34,591 nt of DNA from Candidatus Kapaibacterium sp. (GTDB taxonomy: Bacteria > Bacteroidota > Ignavibacteria > Kapaibacteriales > UBA4661). The notes below the pieces were generated by a model. That model saw only the letters and a list, made by a program, of their open reading frames with translations, ran no database searches and was not told the origin of the DNA. The stretch covers positions 1-34,591 of the forward strand of contig JANYDO010000190.1 in the NCBI GenBank assembly GCA_025363605.1, written 5' to 3'. Both the position numbers and the translations under genes were made by a program. The first letter of the stretch is position 1. Every line of letters starts with the position of its first letter. Shown in pieces: positions 26,802 through 34,591 of the stretch.

Positions 26802-28796
26802 ATGGAACGAAAACAGTTTATTGGCTTTTTGCTTATTGCCATCATTGTCGCGGGCTATATGACGTGGACTTCTATCCAAGCCCCAGCACCGAAGCCAAAA
26901 CAGCAAAGTGCTCAAGAGCAAAGCACTCAACAGCAAAACGACCAGCAGCAGAGCGCTCAACAACAAAATTCCTCGCAAGCCTCTCAACCACAGACTTCTG
27001 GACAATCATCTTCCGCTTCTCAGGGAGCCACAAAAGGTGTGCAGAATCAAGCAAACACGACAAACCCGCTCCATAGCAAATATGGCGCTCTCTATGACAA
27101 ACATCTATCGGGCGCAAGCGAGTCCATCGTTGTAGAGAATGACCACATCAGAGCACGTATTATTGCTGAAGGTGGTACTGTCCGCTCGTGGCGCTTGAAA
27201 GAGTTTAAGTCGTGGTATGGCGACACTGTGCAACTCGTTCCTTTCAAAAATCAGTTCGGTGCGCTTGGTATCAAATTTACCGATAAGAATGACGGACAAG
27301 GCGCAGCAACACGCGAGAGTAATGTCGTGGACACGCGCGAACTCTTCTTTACCGTGAAAAATCCCCGATCGGGCGGTAATTACTTCCGTGTGTCGGGCGA
27401 TGATTCCGTCAGCATCGTTGCCACGCTTGCGCTTGCAAACGGTGGAGTTATCGAGAAAACCTATACTTTCTATGGTAATCGCTACCACACCAACCTTGCC
27501 GTTCGCATTAGCGGTATGGAAGGCGTGATGGACAAAAAATATTCGCTTCTCTGGCAAAATGGCTTACAGTTTCAAGAAAAAAACAGTGTAGATGAATCCA
27601 GTCAAGCAAAAGCATGGCTTGCCCAAAACGGTACGGCTTCGGAAATTGATGCCGGCGGAGATGCAAAGCCGGTCGAAACCAACGGTGTATTGGACTTTGC
27701 CGCGATAAAGTCAAAATATTTCCTTGCCGCTATCAAACCTTCAGCAGCACTCAGCGCTGAAACGCTCCAAACAACGCTTACCGGCTACAAAATGAGCGCC
27801 CCGCACGAAGGCGTATTGGAATACTACGACATGAAAATTGATGTGCCATACCACAACAATCGTGTCGATAATTTTACGGTCTATATTGGTCCCGTGGACT
27901 ATGAAATTTTGAAGCCCTACGGCTTGGAATCAGCATTTAATTTTGCGAATCAATCGTTTTTGGGCTTGCAATATATCGCTCGCCCGGTCGGTGAATACTT
28001 CATTTTGCCGCTTCTGCGCTTCGTCTATAAATTCGTTGTCTCCAATTACGGCTTGGCAATTATCATTTTCTCGCTCTTGATGAAACTGCTCTTGCATCCG
28101 CTCACCGTCGGGCAGACACGCACGGCACAGAAGATGCAACTGCTCGCACCGGAAATGGAAAAAATTAAGACGAAGTACAAAGACGATACGCAAAAGCAGC
28201 AGCAAGAAACAATGGCGCTCTACGGGCAATACGGCATCAATCCTGCGGGCGGATGCTTGCCGCTTGTGCTGCAAATTCCAATTTTTACCGCGCTGTACAG
28301 TGTCTTTTCGTCGGACATCAATCTTCGTCAAACACCCTTTTTCGGATGGATACACGACCTTTCCATTGCTGACGAAATTATCCGCTTGCCATTCAAACTG
28401 CCGCTTTTGAATGTGGACATTGTTTCCGGCTTGGCTATTGCTTCCGGCTTGGCGATGTTTGCACAGCAGTACGCTACCGTCAAAGACCCGCAACAACGCG
28501 CAATGGTTTATGTGATGCCGATAATGATGACGTTTGGTTTTAGTGCTCTGCCGTCGGGATTGTCGCTCTATTACTTCATGTTCAACATTTTGAGCGTAGC
28601 GCAGCAATACTATACAACACACTTTGCAAAAAACAAACTGACACTGGCTGACCTCAAAAAAGCACCGAAAAAAGAAGGCTGGCTGCAAAAGCGCTTGCGT
28701 CAAGCACAGGAAGCCGCCGGACAGCAAGGACGCACACTTCCGGGACAATCGAACGGCAGTGAGGGTAATTCCTCAGCTAAAAACAAAAAACGGTAA
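26802..28796 (+). CDS. yidC: Membrane protein insertase YidC
   Basis: MERKQFIGFLLIAIIVAGYM, Gln-rich linker, periplasmic domain, C-terminal NYGLAIIIFSLLMKLLLHPLTVGQTRTAQKMQLLAPEMEKIKTKYKDD...NPAGGCLPLVLQIPIFTALYSV. Confidence 0.97.
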   Translation: MERKQFIGFLLIAIIVAGYMTWTSIQAPAPKPKQQSAQEQSTQQQNDQQQSAQQQNSSQASQPQTSGQSSSASQGATKGVQNQANTTNPLHSKYGALYDKHLSGASESIVVENDHIRARIIAEGGTVRSWRLKEFKSWYGDTVQLVPFKNQFGALGIKFTDKNDGQGAATRESNVVDTRELFFTVKNPRSGGNYFRVSGDDSVSIVATLALANGGVIEKTYTFYGNRYHTNLAVRISGMEGVMDKKYSLLWQNGLQFQEKNSVDESSQAKAWLAQNGTASEIDAGGDAKPVETNGVLDFAAIKSKYFLAAIKPSAALSAETLQTTLTGYKMSAPHEGVLEYYDMKIDVPYHNNRVDNFTVYIGPVDYEILKPYGLESAFNFANQSFLGLQYIARPVGEYFILPLLRFVYKFVVSNYGLAIIIFSLLMKLLLHPLTVGQTRTAQKMQLLAPEMEKIKTKYKDDTQKQQQETMALYGQYGINPAGGCLPLVLQIPIFTALYSVFSSDINLRQTPFFGWIHDLSIADEIIRLPFKLPLLNVDIVSGLAIASGLAMFAQQYATVKDPQQRAMVYVMPIMMTFGFSALPSGLSLYYFMFNILSVAQQYYTTHFAKNKLTLADLKKAPKKEGWLQKRLRQAQEAAGQQGRTLPGQSNGSEGNSSAKNKKR

Positions 28797-28828
28797 GCAA
28801 TCCTTATTGTCAATGCCGATGACGCTTC

Positions 28829-28888
28829 AAACCTCACTTGCGCGACTAAATGCTTTCCTCCAAAGGCATTTCTGCAAGTGAGGTTTTT
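28829..28888 (+). terminator. Strong compound hairpin terminator downstream of yidC
   Basis: AAACCTCACTTGC (28829-28841) / GCAAGTGAGGTTT (28874-28886), 13-bp perfect stem plus inner AAATGC/GCATTT stem, followed by T's. Confidence 0.85.
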
Positions 28889-28920
28889 GCTATTGACCAC
28901 TTCAAAAACCGAAAAACTCT

Positions 28921-30018
28921 ATGCTTTCTGAATCCATTGCCCGCCTAGACCACATCGTGCGACCGATTGCGATGCATTTGCCGCCGCCACTGGCAACGCA
29001 GATGTATTCTTCGGGGCGGAACGTGTTTCTCTCGGCGCTTACGGCTGAAAAGCCTACATCGGTGCATATTCCCGATCATCATGCACGGACGCTTTGGGGG
29101 CTAACCTTTCGGAATGGACTTCTCAATGCAGCCGGAATGTTCAAGCAGGGCGAAGGCTACGAAACAGTCTGGCGGCAAGGTGCGGGCGGCTATCTTGCCG
29201 GAACATCAACGGCACACAAGCGCACGGGAAACATTCGCAATGGCATTGTCAAGCCGTTTGCGCCCTATCCGCGTTCACGAGCGGCATCTAACTGGCTGGG
29301 ACTGCCGAATGACGGAAACGAAGCCGTAGCGAAGCGTCTTGCAGCGTTTGAGAAGAAGGCAGATTTCCCAATAGGAGCAAGTCTGATGACCGCTCCGGAA
29401 TCAAGCGGACAAGAGGCATTGCGGGAACTCGTGCAAGGTATGGAATGGTATGACAAAGCAAATGTAGATTTTTTGGAAATAAACGAAAGTTGTCCGAATG
29501 TGGCGCACGGTGCATCAACGCTGGAAGCAATCACGGAGCGTCTTGCGTATATCGGTCAACACTTTTTACAGAAGCGTTCGAGGAATCTGCCTGTTGTCGT
29601 AAAGTTTTCAACCGATACCGCAAGCGCAGATGTAGCGCCGTTGCTGGATATTCTGCTTGCTTCAGACTACGACGGCGTGAACTTTGGCAATACTTCCACC
29701 AACTACACCAAGCACCGCGCCATGCTTCACGCGGACGACCAAGAATTGTTCGATTATTTCACCCAAACCTTCGGTGGTGGCGTGAGTGGCGAACCGCTTC
29801 GCGCCTCATCGTTGGAGCTTGTTCGGGCAGCAAGCATCTATATTGCTTCGCAAAAACTCACACGAGAATTTCACATCATTCGGACGGGCGGCGTGGCAAC
29901 GGTGCAGGACGTGGAAGAAAGTTTCTCTGCCGGCGCATCGCTTTGCCAGTGGTACACGGGCTATTTTGAGCGTTTTGCAGAAGATGGGCATCGGCTTTAC
30001 GGACGGATGTTCGGTTAA
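28921..30018 (+). CDS. Dihydroorotate dehydrogenase-like (PyrD family) flavoprotein, divergent
   Basis: WGLTFRNGLLNAAGMFKQGEGYE, LGLPNDGNEAVAKRL, VDFLEINESCPNVAHG, VVVKFSTDTASADVAPLL, FGGGVSGEPLR, HIIRTGGVATVQDVEESFSAGASLCQWYTGYF follow the DHODH pattern. Confidence 0.75.
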   Translation: MLSESIARLDHIVRPIAMHLPPPLATQMYSSGRNVFLSALTAEKPTSVHIPDHHARTLWGLTFRNGLLNAAGMFKQGEGYETVWRQGAGGYLAGTSTAHKRTGNIRNGIVKPFAPYPRSRAASNWLGLPNDGNEAVAKRLAAFEKKADFPIGASLMTAPESSGQEALRELVQGMEWYDKANVDFLEINESCPNVAHGASTLEAITERLAYIGQHFLQKRSRNLPVVVKFSTDTASADVAPLLDILLASDYDGVNFGNTSTNYTKHRAMLHADDQELFDYFTQTFGGGVSGEPLRASSLELVRAASIYIASQKLTREFHIIRTGGVATVQDVEESFSAGASLCQWYTGYFERFAEDGHRLYGRMFG

Positions 30019-30079
30019 AATAAGAAGGCTAAAAATACTAACGTGAAACGAAGATTCAACACCCCAAAAGGGAGCAACT

Positions 30080-30835
30080 ATGCGCTCTACAAAAGCCGAT
30101 AGCGCAAAAGGGATTGCCATAGCGCTGACGATTATGCTCGCGTGGGCGGGACACCTTGCTTTTGCGCTTACACTTGATGCCTTTGCGATTCACCCCCTGC
30201 AAGGCGCTTTTCACCTTGCATTGCAGACATTTCTTTTTACCGGACTTTTTATCACAGCGCATGATGCCATGCACGGTGCGGTGTGTAGGCATTACAGAGG
30301 GCTGAATCATCTGCTGGGTATTACCGCAGTGCGTTTGTACGCTCTCTTCTCGTATAAAAAATTATGGCATAAACACTGGGAACATCACCGCCACGTTGCT
30401 ATGCCGCACGATGACCCGGACTTTCACGACGGCGAACACACAGGGTTTGTGCGCTGGTATCTGCATTTTTTGATGAACTACATTGGCTGGAAGCAACTTG
30501 TAGGCATGGCGCTTTTGTTCAACATCATGCAGCACGTCCTTCATATCCCCGCCCAAACGATTATCCTGTTTTGGGTTATACCGTCATTGCTTAGTACGAT
30601 TCAGCTTTTTTATTTTGGCACGTATTTGCCGCACAAAGAGCCAAATCTGAATCTGCCGAATGGTGGCTATACGAATCGCCATCGCTCCAGAACGAGTAAC
30701 TTTGGCACAGTCCTTTCGTTTTTGACGTGCTACCATTTTGGCTATCATTACGAGCATCACGAATTTCCGGCAACGCCTTGGTGGAGGCTGCCTGCGGAGC
30801 ATCAACGTTTTCGGCAGGATGCGTCCGCCGAATAA
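30080..30835 (+). CDS. Beta-carotene ketolase (CrtW-like), fatty-acid-hydroxylase/desaturase superfamily
   Basis: Histidine boxes HDAMHG, HKHWEHHRH, HYEHHEFP; FGTYLPHKEP and CYHFGYHYEHHEFPATPWWRLP resemble CrtW. Confidence 0.75.
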   Translation: MRSTKADSAKGIAIALTIMLAWAGHLAFALTLDAFAIHPLQGAFHLALQTFLFTGLFITAHDAMHGAVCRHYRGLNHLLGITAVRLYALFSYKKLWHKHWEHHRHVAMPHDDPDFHDGEHTGFVRWYLHFLMNYIGWKQLVGMALLFNIMQHVLHIPAQTIILFWVIPSLLSTIQLFYFGTYLPHKEPNLNLPNGGYTNRHRSRTSNFGTVLSFLTCYHFGYHYEHHEFPATPWWRLPAEHQRFRQDASAE

Positions 30836-30954
30836 AAATTCATGTCCTCACTTCATTCGCTCAGATTGGCGAAATTGCGTATTTTCGGGGCTATCGCTGA
30901 TTGTCTTTTCTCAGAACCGAATTATCCAGCGATTCACCCAATAAACACTTTTCT

Positions 30955-31500
30955 ATGACCACTCATAAAAACATTCTTGCCATATCCGGCAGCACACGCG
31001 CTCAATCGTCAAACCTCAATTATATCAGGGCAATAACTGAATTAACAAAAGCGGATTTTACGATTACTATTTTCAATCAACTGGCAGAGATTCCGCATTT
31101 TAATCCCGACCTCGACACAGATAATCCGCCCCACGCAGTAATCCATTTTCGCAACCTTCTCCGGCAGGCTGACGGTGTGCTTATTTGTACACCGGAGTAT
31201 GCAATGGGAGTGCCGGGAACACTCAAGAATGCGATAGACTGGACGGTTTCATCGTGTGAATTTTCGCACAAGCCCTTAGCACTCATTACTGCGTCTTCGC
31301 TCGGCGAAAAAGGTCACGCCTCGCTTCTGGAAACGCTCCATGTTATTGAAGCCGCCGTCCGGGACGAAACGCAGCTCGTGATTTCATTTGCCAAAACGAA
31401 AATCAGTAATGATGCCGTTATCACGGATGAAGAAACGTTGCGCAAGGTGCAGCGGCTTCTCACGGCATTTGCCGCATTGCTTAGTGATAAAGCCACTTGA
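30955..31500 (+). CDS. NADPH-dependent FMN reductase family protein
   Basis: NILAISGSTRAQSSNLNYIRA...ADGVLICTPEYAMGVPGTLKNAIDWTVSS. Confidence 0.92.
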   Translation: MTTHKNILAISGSTRAQSSNLNYIRAITELTKADFTITIFNQLAEIPHFNPDLDTDNPPHAVIHFRNLLRQADGVLICTPEYAMGVPGTLKNAIDWTVSSCEFSHKPLALITASSLGEKGHASLLETLHVIEAAVRDETQLVISFAKTKISNDAVITDEETLRKVQRLLTAFAALLSDKAT

Positions 31501-31553
31501 ATTTAAAAATTTTACGAATTTTGCTATTCCTGTTTTTTTGCACGGACAACTAT

Positions 31554-32609
31554 ATGAAACACCGCATCAATACTTATTTTTTAGCATTTGTTATCGTCAT
31601 CATAGCGCTGAGTTCCGCAACAAGTCTCTACGCTCAAATCCGCATTAAAGCCGTCGGTGATGTGCTGCTTGGCTCATACACACCGCAAACGTTTATCCCG
31701 CCACAGAACGGACAAATTTTCGTGGACTCCATTGGTGCATATTTGCGGGGCGCAGACATTACCTTCGGCAATTTTGAAGCTGCTTTCGTGCGCGAGGGGA
31801 TGAAACCGCAAAAGTGCGCAGAGGCTTCGCGGCGAAGAGGCGTATGCTTCGAGTTTGGCGTGCCGCTCACACTCGCGCCAACGCTTAAAAATCTGGGCTT
31901 TACGGTGATGAGTGTAGACAACAACCATGCTGACGATTACGGCGCAGAAGGCGCGGAACTAACCAAACAAACCCTCCGTGAACAAGGCGTACTTCCTGCT
32001 CCCAAGCGTAGTTTTGCGGAATTGTCGGTCAAAGGAAAACGTTGTGCTATTGCTGCCTTCGGCTTTTCGGAGACCTCGCATAATATCTCCGACATAGACA
32101 ACGCCCAAAACGTCATCCGCGATCTCAAAAAGCGCTTCGACCGTGTTATTGTCTCGTTCCACGGTGGAGCTGAGGGCAAAGGCGCGATGCACGTCCAGAA
32201 CAAAACCGAAATATTTGTCGGTGAAAATAGAGGTAATTCCATTCGTTTCGCCCATGCAGCCATTGATGCGGGTGCAGATATGGTCATCGGGCATGGTCCG
32301 CACGTGCTTCGCGCATTGGAACTCTACAACGACCATCTTATTGCCTACTCGCTCGGCAATTTTCTCACCTACGGCAACATCAATGTCAAGGGCGTAAGCG
32401 GCGTTACGTGCGTTCTGGAAGCAAGTATTGACGAGACTTCCGGTAAATTTCTGAGTGGGAAAATTGTGCCTGTGGTACAGCTTGCGCCCGGTGTCCCCGT
32501 TCTTGACACCGAAAAGCAAGCGATAAGCCTCCTCCGAGAACTCACCCAAGCCGATATGCCCCAAACATCGCTTATTATCGAAGCGGACGGCACATTGAAG
32601 AAAAAATAA
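31554..32609 (+). CDS. CapA-family (poly-gamma-glutamate synthesis-like) metallophosphatase-fold protein
   Basis: IRIKAVGDVLLGSY...ADITFGNFEAAF...GFTVMSVDNNHADDYG...DRVIVSFHGGAE...FAHAAIDAGADMVIGHGPHVLRALELYNDHLIAYSLGNFLTYG. Confidence 0.93.
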   Translation: MKHRINTYFLAFVIVIIALSSATSLYAQIRIKAVGDVLLGSYTPQTFIPPQNGQIFVDSIGAYLRGADITFGNFEAAFVREGMKPQKCAEASRRRGVCFEFGVPLTLAPTLKNLGFTVMSVDNNHADDYGAEGAELTKQTLREQGVLPAPKRSFAELSVKGKRCAIAAFGFSETSHNISDIDNAQNVIRDLKKRFDRVIVSFHGGAEGKGAMHVQNKTEIFVGENRGNSIRFAHAAIDAGADMVIGHGPHVLRALELYNDHLIAYSLGNFLTYGNINVKGVSGVTCVLEASIDETSGKFLSGKIVPVVQLAPGVPVLDTEKQAISLLRELTQADMPQTSLIIEADGTLKKK

Positions 32610-32633
32610 TTGTCATTGAAGAGGGAAACTCAC

Positions 32634-34427
32634 GTGAATATTCTCATGGCGCTTTCACAACTCGAAGTTACCGGTGCAGAAGTCTATGCAACGGCGCTTG
32701 CAGACAGGCTTTATGCATTGGGTCATCGGGTATTCATCGTTTCGGACACGCTTACCAAATCTACGCAAGCTGATTTTACACCGCTTCCCTTCAATAAACG
32801 TGGTTTTCGGCAGCGCGTGAGGAACATCCGATTTCTGGTGCGCTTTGTGCGCGAACACCGTGTGCAGGTGATTCATGCGCACTCGCGGGCTGCGGGGTGG
32901 TGCGCGTATTTTGCGGCTTGGTGGTGCGGCATTCCGCTTGTCACGACGGTTCACGGGCGGCAACCGACGCATTTCTCCCGCAAACTCGTGAAAGCATTTG
33001 GCGATAAGGTGCTGCCTGTCTGCGAGGCAATTCGTGAGAACCTTGTGCAGGAGCTTGGTGTAAACGCTCGGTCGGTCGAAGTAGTACGCAACGGCGTGGA
33101 CAAACCGCGCGTTTTAGAGGTTGTTGTGGAAAAACTACGCACTTCAAAGCCGCTTATTACCTTGCTCGGCAGACTTTCCAAAGAAAAAGGCGACCTTGCC
33201 TATCGTCTTGTGCAAGAAATTGTGCCGCTTCTGGGTGAAGGGGCGCAGTTGCGCGTGGTGGGCGGTGATAAAAACGGCATTCCCGCTCGGTTCGATGCCT
33301 TTCGTCCAACGGTAGAGTTTACGGGCTATGTAGATAATGTGGCGGATTATCTCGCTGCGTCCGATGTCGTTATTGGCGCGGGACGCTCGGCAATCGAAGC
33401 ACTGTTGCTCGAAAAGCCCGTTATTGCGGTTGGGGAAGCACGTTTGCACGGGCTTATTACGCCGGAAACGCTTGACGGAGCGCTCCGAACCAATTTTGGC
33501 GATATTGATGCCGGCAAACATTTTGCATGGGAAACATTACCATCAAGCCTGAATGCCGCATTGAAACAGGCGCAGGACAAAAGTAACAGTGCTGCAATAG
33601 TCCGAAAGCGTGTTGCAGAGGAGTTCAACATGGAGCATCTTGTAAGCCGCATGGATGCTATTTATCAGCAAGCATGGTCGGAAAAGCGCCGTTACGAAGT
33701 GCCGATACTGACCTATCACCGCATTGTGCAAAGTAAGGAAGAAGGCGGCTCGCTGCCAATTTGGGTGACGGCGGCGCAATTTGAGGAACACTTGCAGATA
33801 TTGAAAGAAGAAGGTTTTACGACGCTTACTCTGAGCGACCTTGCCTCAATGCCAACACTCGCAAACCGCTTCCGTCCTGAGCGGAAACCGATTTTGCTCA
33901 CGTTTGATGATGGCTACGAGGACAATTACACACTTCTTTTTCCGCTTTTGCAGCGCTACGGCTTCACGGCAACGATTTTCCTTGTTGCGGGTATGAAACA
34001 GAATCTTTGGGATAAGGATTCACCGGACTTTGCGCCCACATCACTTCTGACAGTCGCACAAATTCTCGAAATGCAGCGCTACGGTATAGATTTCGGTTCG
34101 CACTCCATGACGCATCCACGCCTAGGCGCGATACCGCTTGCGGCGGCGGCAGAAGAAATAGGGTTTTCTAAGCGAGCCTTAGAGGAGCGCTTGGGGCGTT
34201 CGGTCAATAGTTTTTGTTATCCTTACGGTTCGCTGAGTGCAGATGTGAAGCGACTTGTGGGAGAATCGGGCTACAAATTTGGTATTGCGTCCGACTCCGG
34301 TTCGCTCTTTTTGCATGAAGACCCTCTGGAAGTGCGGCGAATAGGCGTGTTTCCGAATACAACGGCAGCACGGTTTCGGCGGAAAATTACGGGCAAGTAT
34401 GTGTTTCGCGGTAAGAAGTCGCACTGA
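32634..34427 (+). CDS. Fusion protein: N-terminal GT4 glycosyltransferase and C-terminal NodB-type polysaccharide deacetylase
   Basis: N-terminal NILMALSQLEVTGAEVYATALADRLYALGHRV...VIHAHSRAAGWCAYFAAWW...VVRNGVDKPR...ITLLGRLSKEKGD; C-terminal VPILTYHRIV...KPILLTFDDGYEDNYTLLFPLLQRYGFTATIFLVAG...DFGSHSMTHPRL...SFCYPYGSLS. GTG start assumed at 32634; ATG 32646 is the alternative. Confidence 0.88.
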   Translation: MNILMALSQLEVTGAEVYATALADRLYALGHRVFIVSDTLTKSTQADFTPLPFNKRGFRQRVRNIRFLVRFVREHRVQVIHAHSRAAGWCAYFAAWWCGIPLVTTVHGRQPTHFSRKLVKAFGDKVLPVCEAIRENLVQELGVNARSVEVVRNGVDKPRVLEVVVEKLRTSKPLITLLGRLSKEKGDLAYRLVQEIVPLLGEGAQLRVVGGDKNGIPARFDAFRPTVEFTGYVDNVADYLAASDVVIGAGRSAIEALLLEKPVIAVGEARLHGLITPETLDGALRTNFGDIDAGKHFAWETLPSSLNAALKQAQDKSNSAAIVRKRVAEEFNMEHLVSRMDAIYQQAWSEKRRYEVPILTYHRIVQSKEEGGSLPIWVTAAQFEEHLQILKEEGFTTLTLSDLASMPTLANRFRPERKPILLTFDDGYEDNYTLLFPLLQRYGFTATIFLVAGMKQNLWDKDSPDFAPTSLLTVAQILEMQRYGIDFGSHSMTHPRLGAIPLAAAAEEIGFSKRALEERLGRSVNSFCYPYGSLSADVKRLVGESGYKFGIASDSGSLFLHEDPLEVRRIGVFPNTTAARFRRKITGKYVFRGKKSH

Positions 34428-34440
34428 TTTTTTTACCAGG

Positions 34441-34591
34441 TATGCCGTAAAGCCCCTGCCTTCAGGCATGGGGACATAAGGCATTTCGTCGCAGCCTGAG
34501 CGGTCACGGTCTGCGCTGCTTTGAGCGCAGGGCGCGGCGCGATATAGCGCGACGAAGTTCTTTTGGTGGTCAGTAGTAGAATGTGTATTTT
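34441..34591 (-). mobile_element. Probable end of an IS200/IS605-family (TnpB-type) element; the body continues beyond the window
   Basis: Minus strand reads ...TCCCCATGCCTGAAGGCAGGGGCTTTACGGCATA, resembling IS200/IS605 right-end hairpins, preceded by a GC-rich, highly self-complementary segment. No transposase is visible. Confidence 0.5.

Noticed and set aside
27930-28748. 272-aa minus-strand ORF antisense to yidC
   Set aside because: Shadow of the highly conserved YidC membrane core; no domain.
31959-32564. 201-aa minus-strand ORF antisense to the capA-family gene
   Set aside because: Shadow ORF; the plus-strand CapA motifs are unambiguous.
34179-34484. 101-aa minus-strand ORF (MPYVPMPEGRGFTAYLVKKS...) running from the element end into the deacetylase gene
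   Set aside because: Probably a chance reading frame through the terminal hairpin of the mobile element and antisense coding DNA.

Overview
The window is a mostly ordinary chromosomal segment, probably from the Bacteroidota/Chlorobiota/Kapabacteria-like group. That placement is inferred from two T9SS-type C-terminal sorting tails, a TTTG-N19-TAnnTTTG promoter and gene content. It starts inside the 3' end of a type II/IIG restriction-modification gene coupled to a DUF3800 gene. After an inverted-repeat element with nested hairpins come mainly housekeeping and envelope genes: 2-oxoacid dehydrogenase E2, a giant secreted metzincin protease with TIG repeats, nuoD, a VOC dioxygenase, a polyprenyl glycosylphosphotransferase, a glycosyltransferase, rimM, an MDR reductase, hisA, a REC-histidine kinase, malQ, an IgGFc-binding-domain secreted protein, an S41 peptidase, rpmH-rnpA-yidD-yidC, a DHODH-like enzyme, a CrtW-like ketolase, an FMN reductase, CapA, and a GT4-NodB fusion. 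The last ~150 bp look like the structured end of an IS200/IS605-type element whose body lies outside the window. I did not find a clearly complete new system. The best leads are the truncated mobile-element end with a multi-branched RNA-like fold, the RM-DUF3800 pair, the MITE-like element, a shared leader repeat upstream of two unrelated genes, and an unusual DHODH-like protein with a class-1-like Cys in a class-2-like scaffold. All family calls come from reading motifs by eye; no searches were run.
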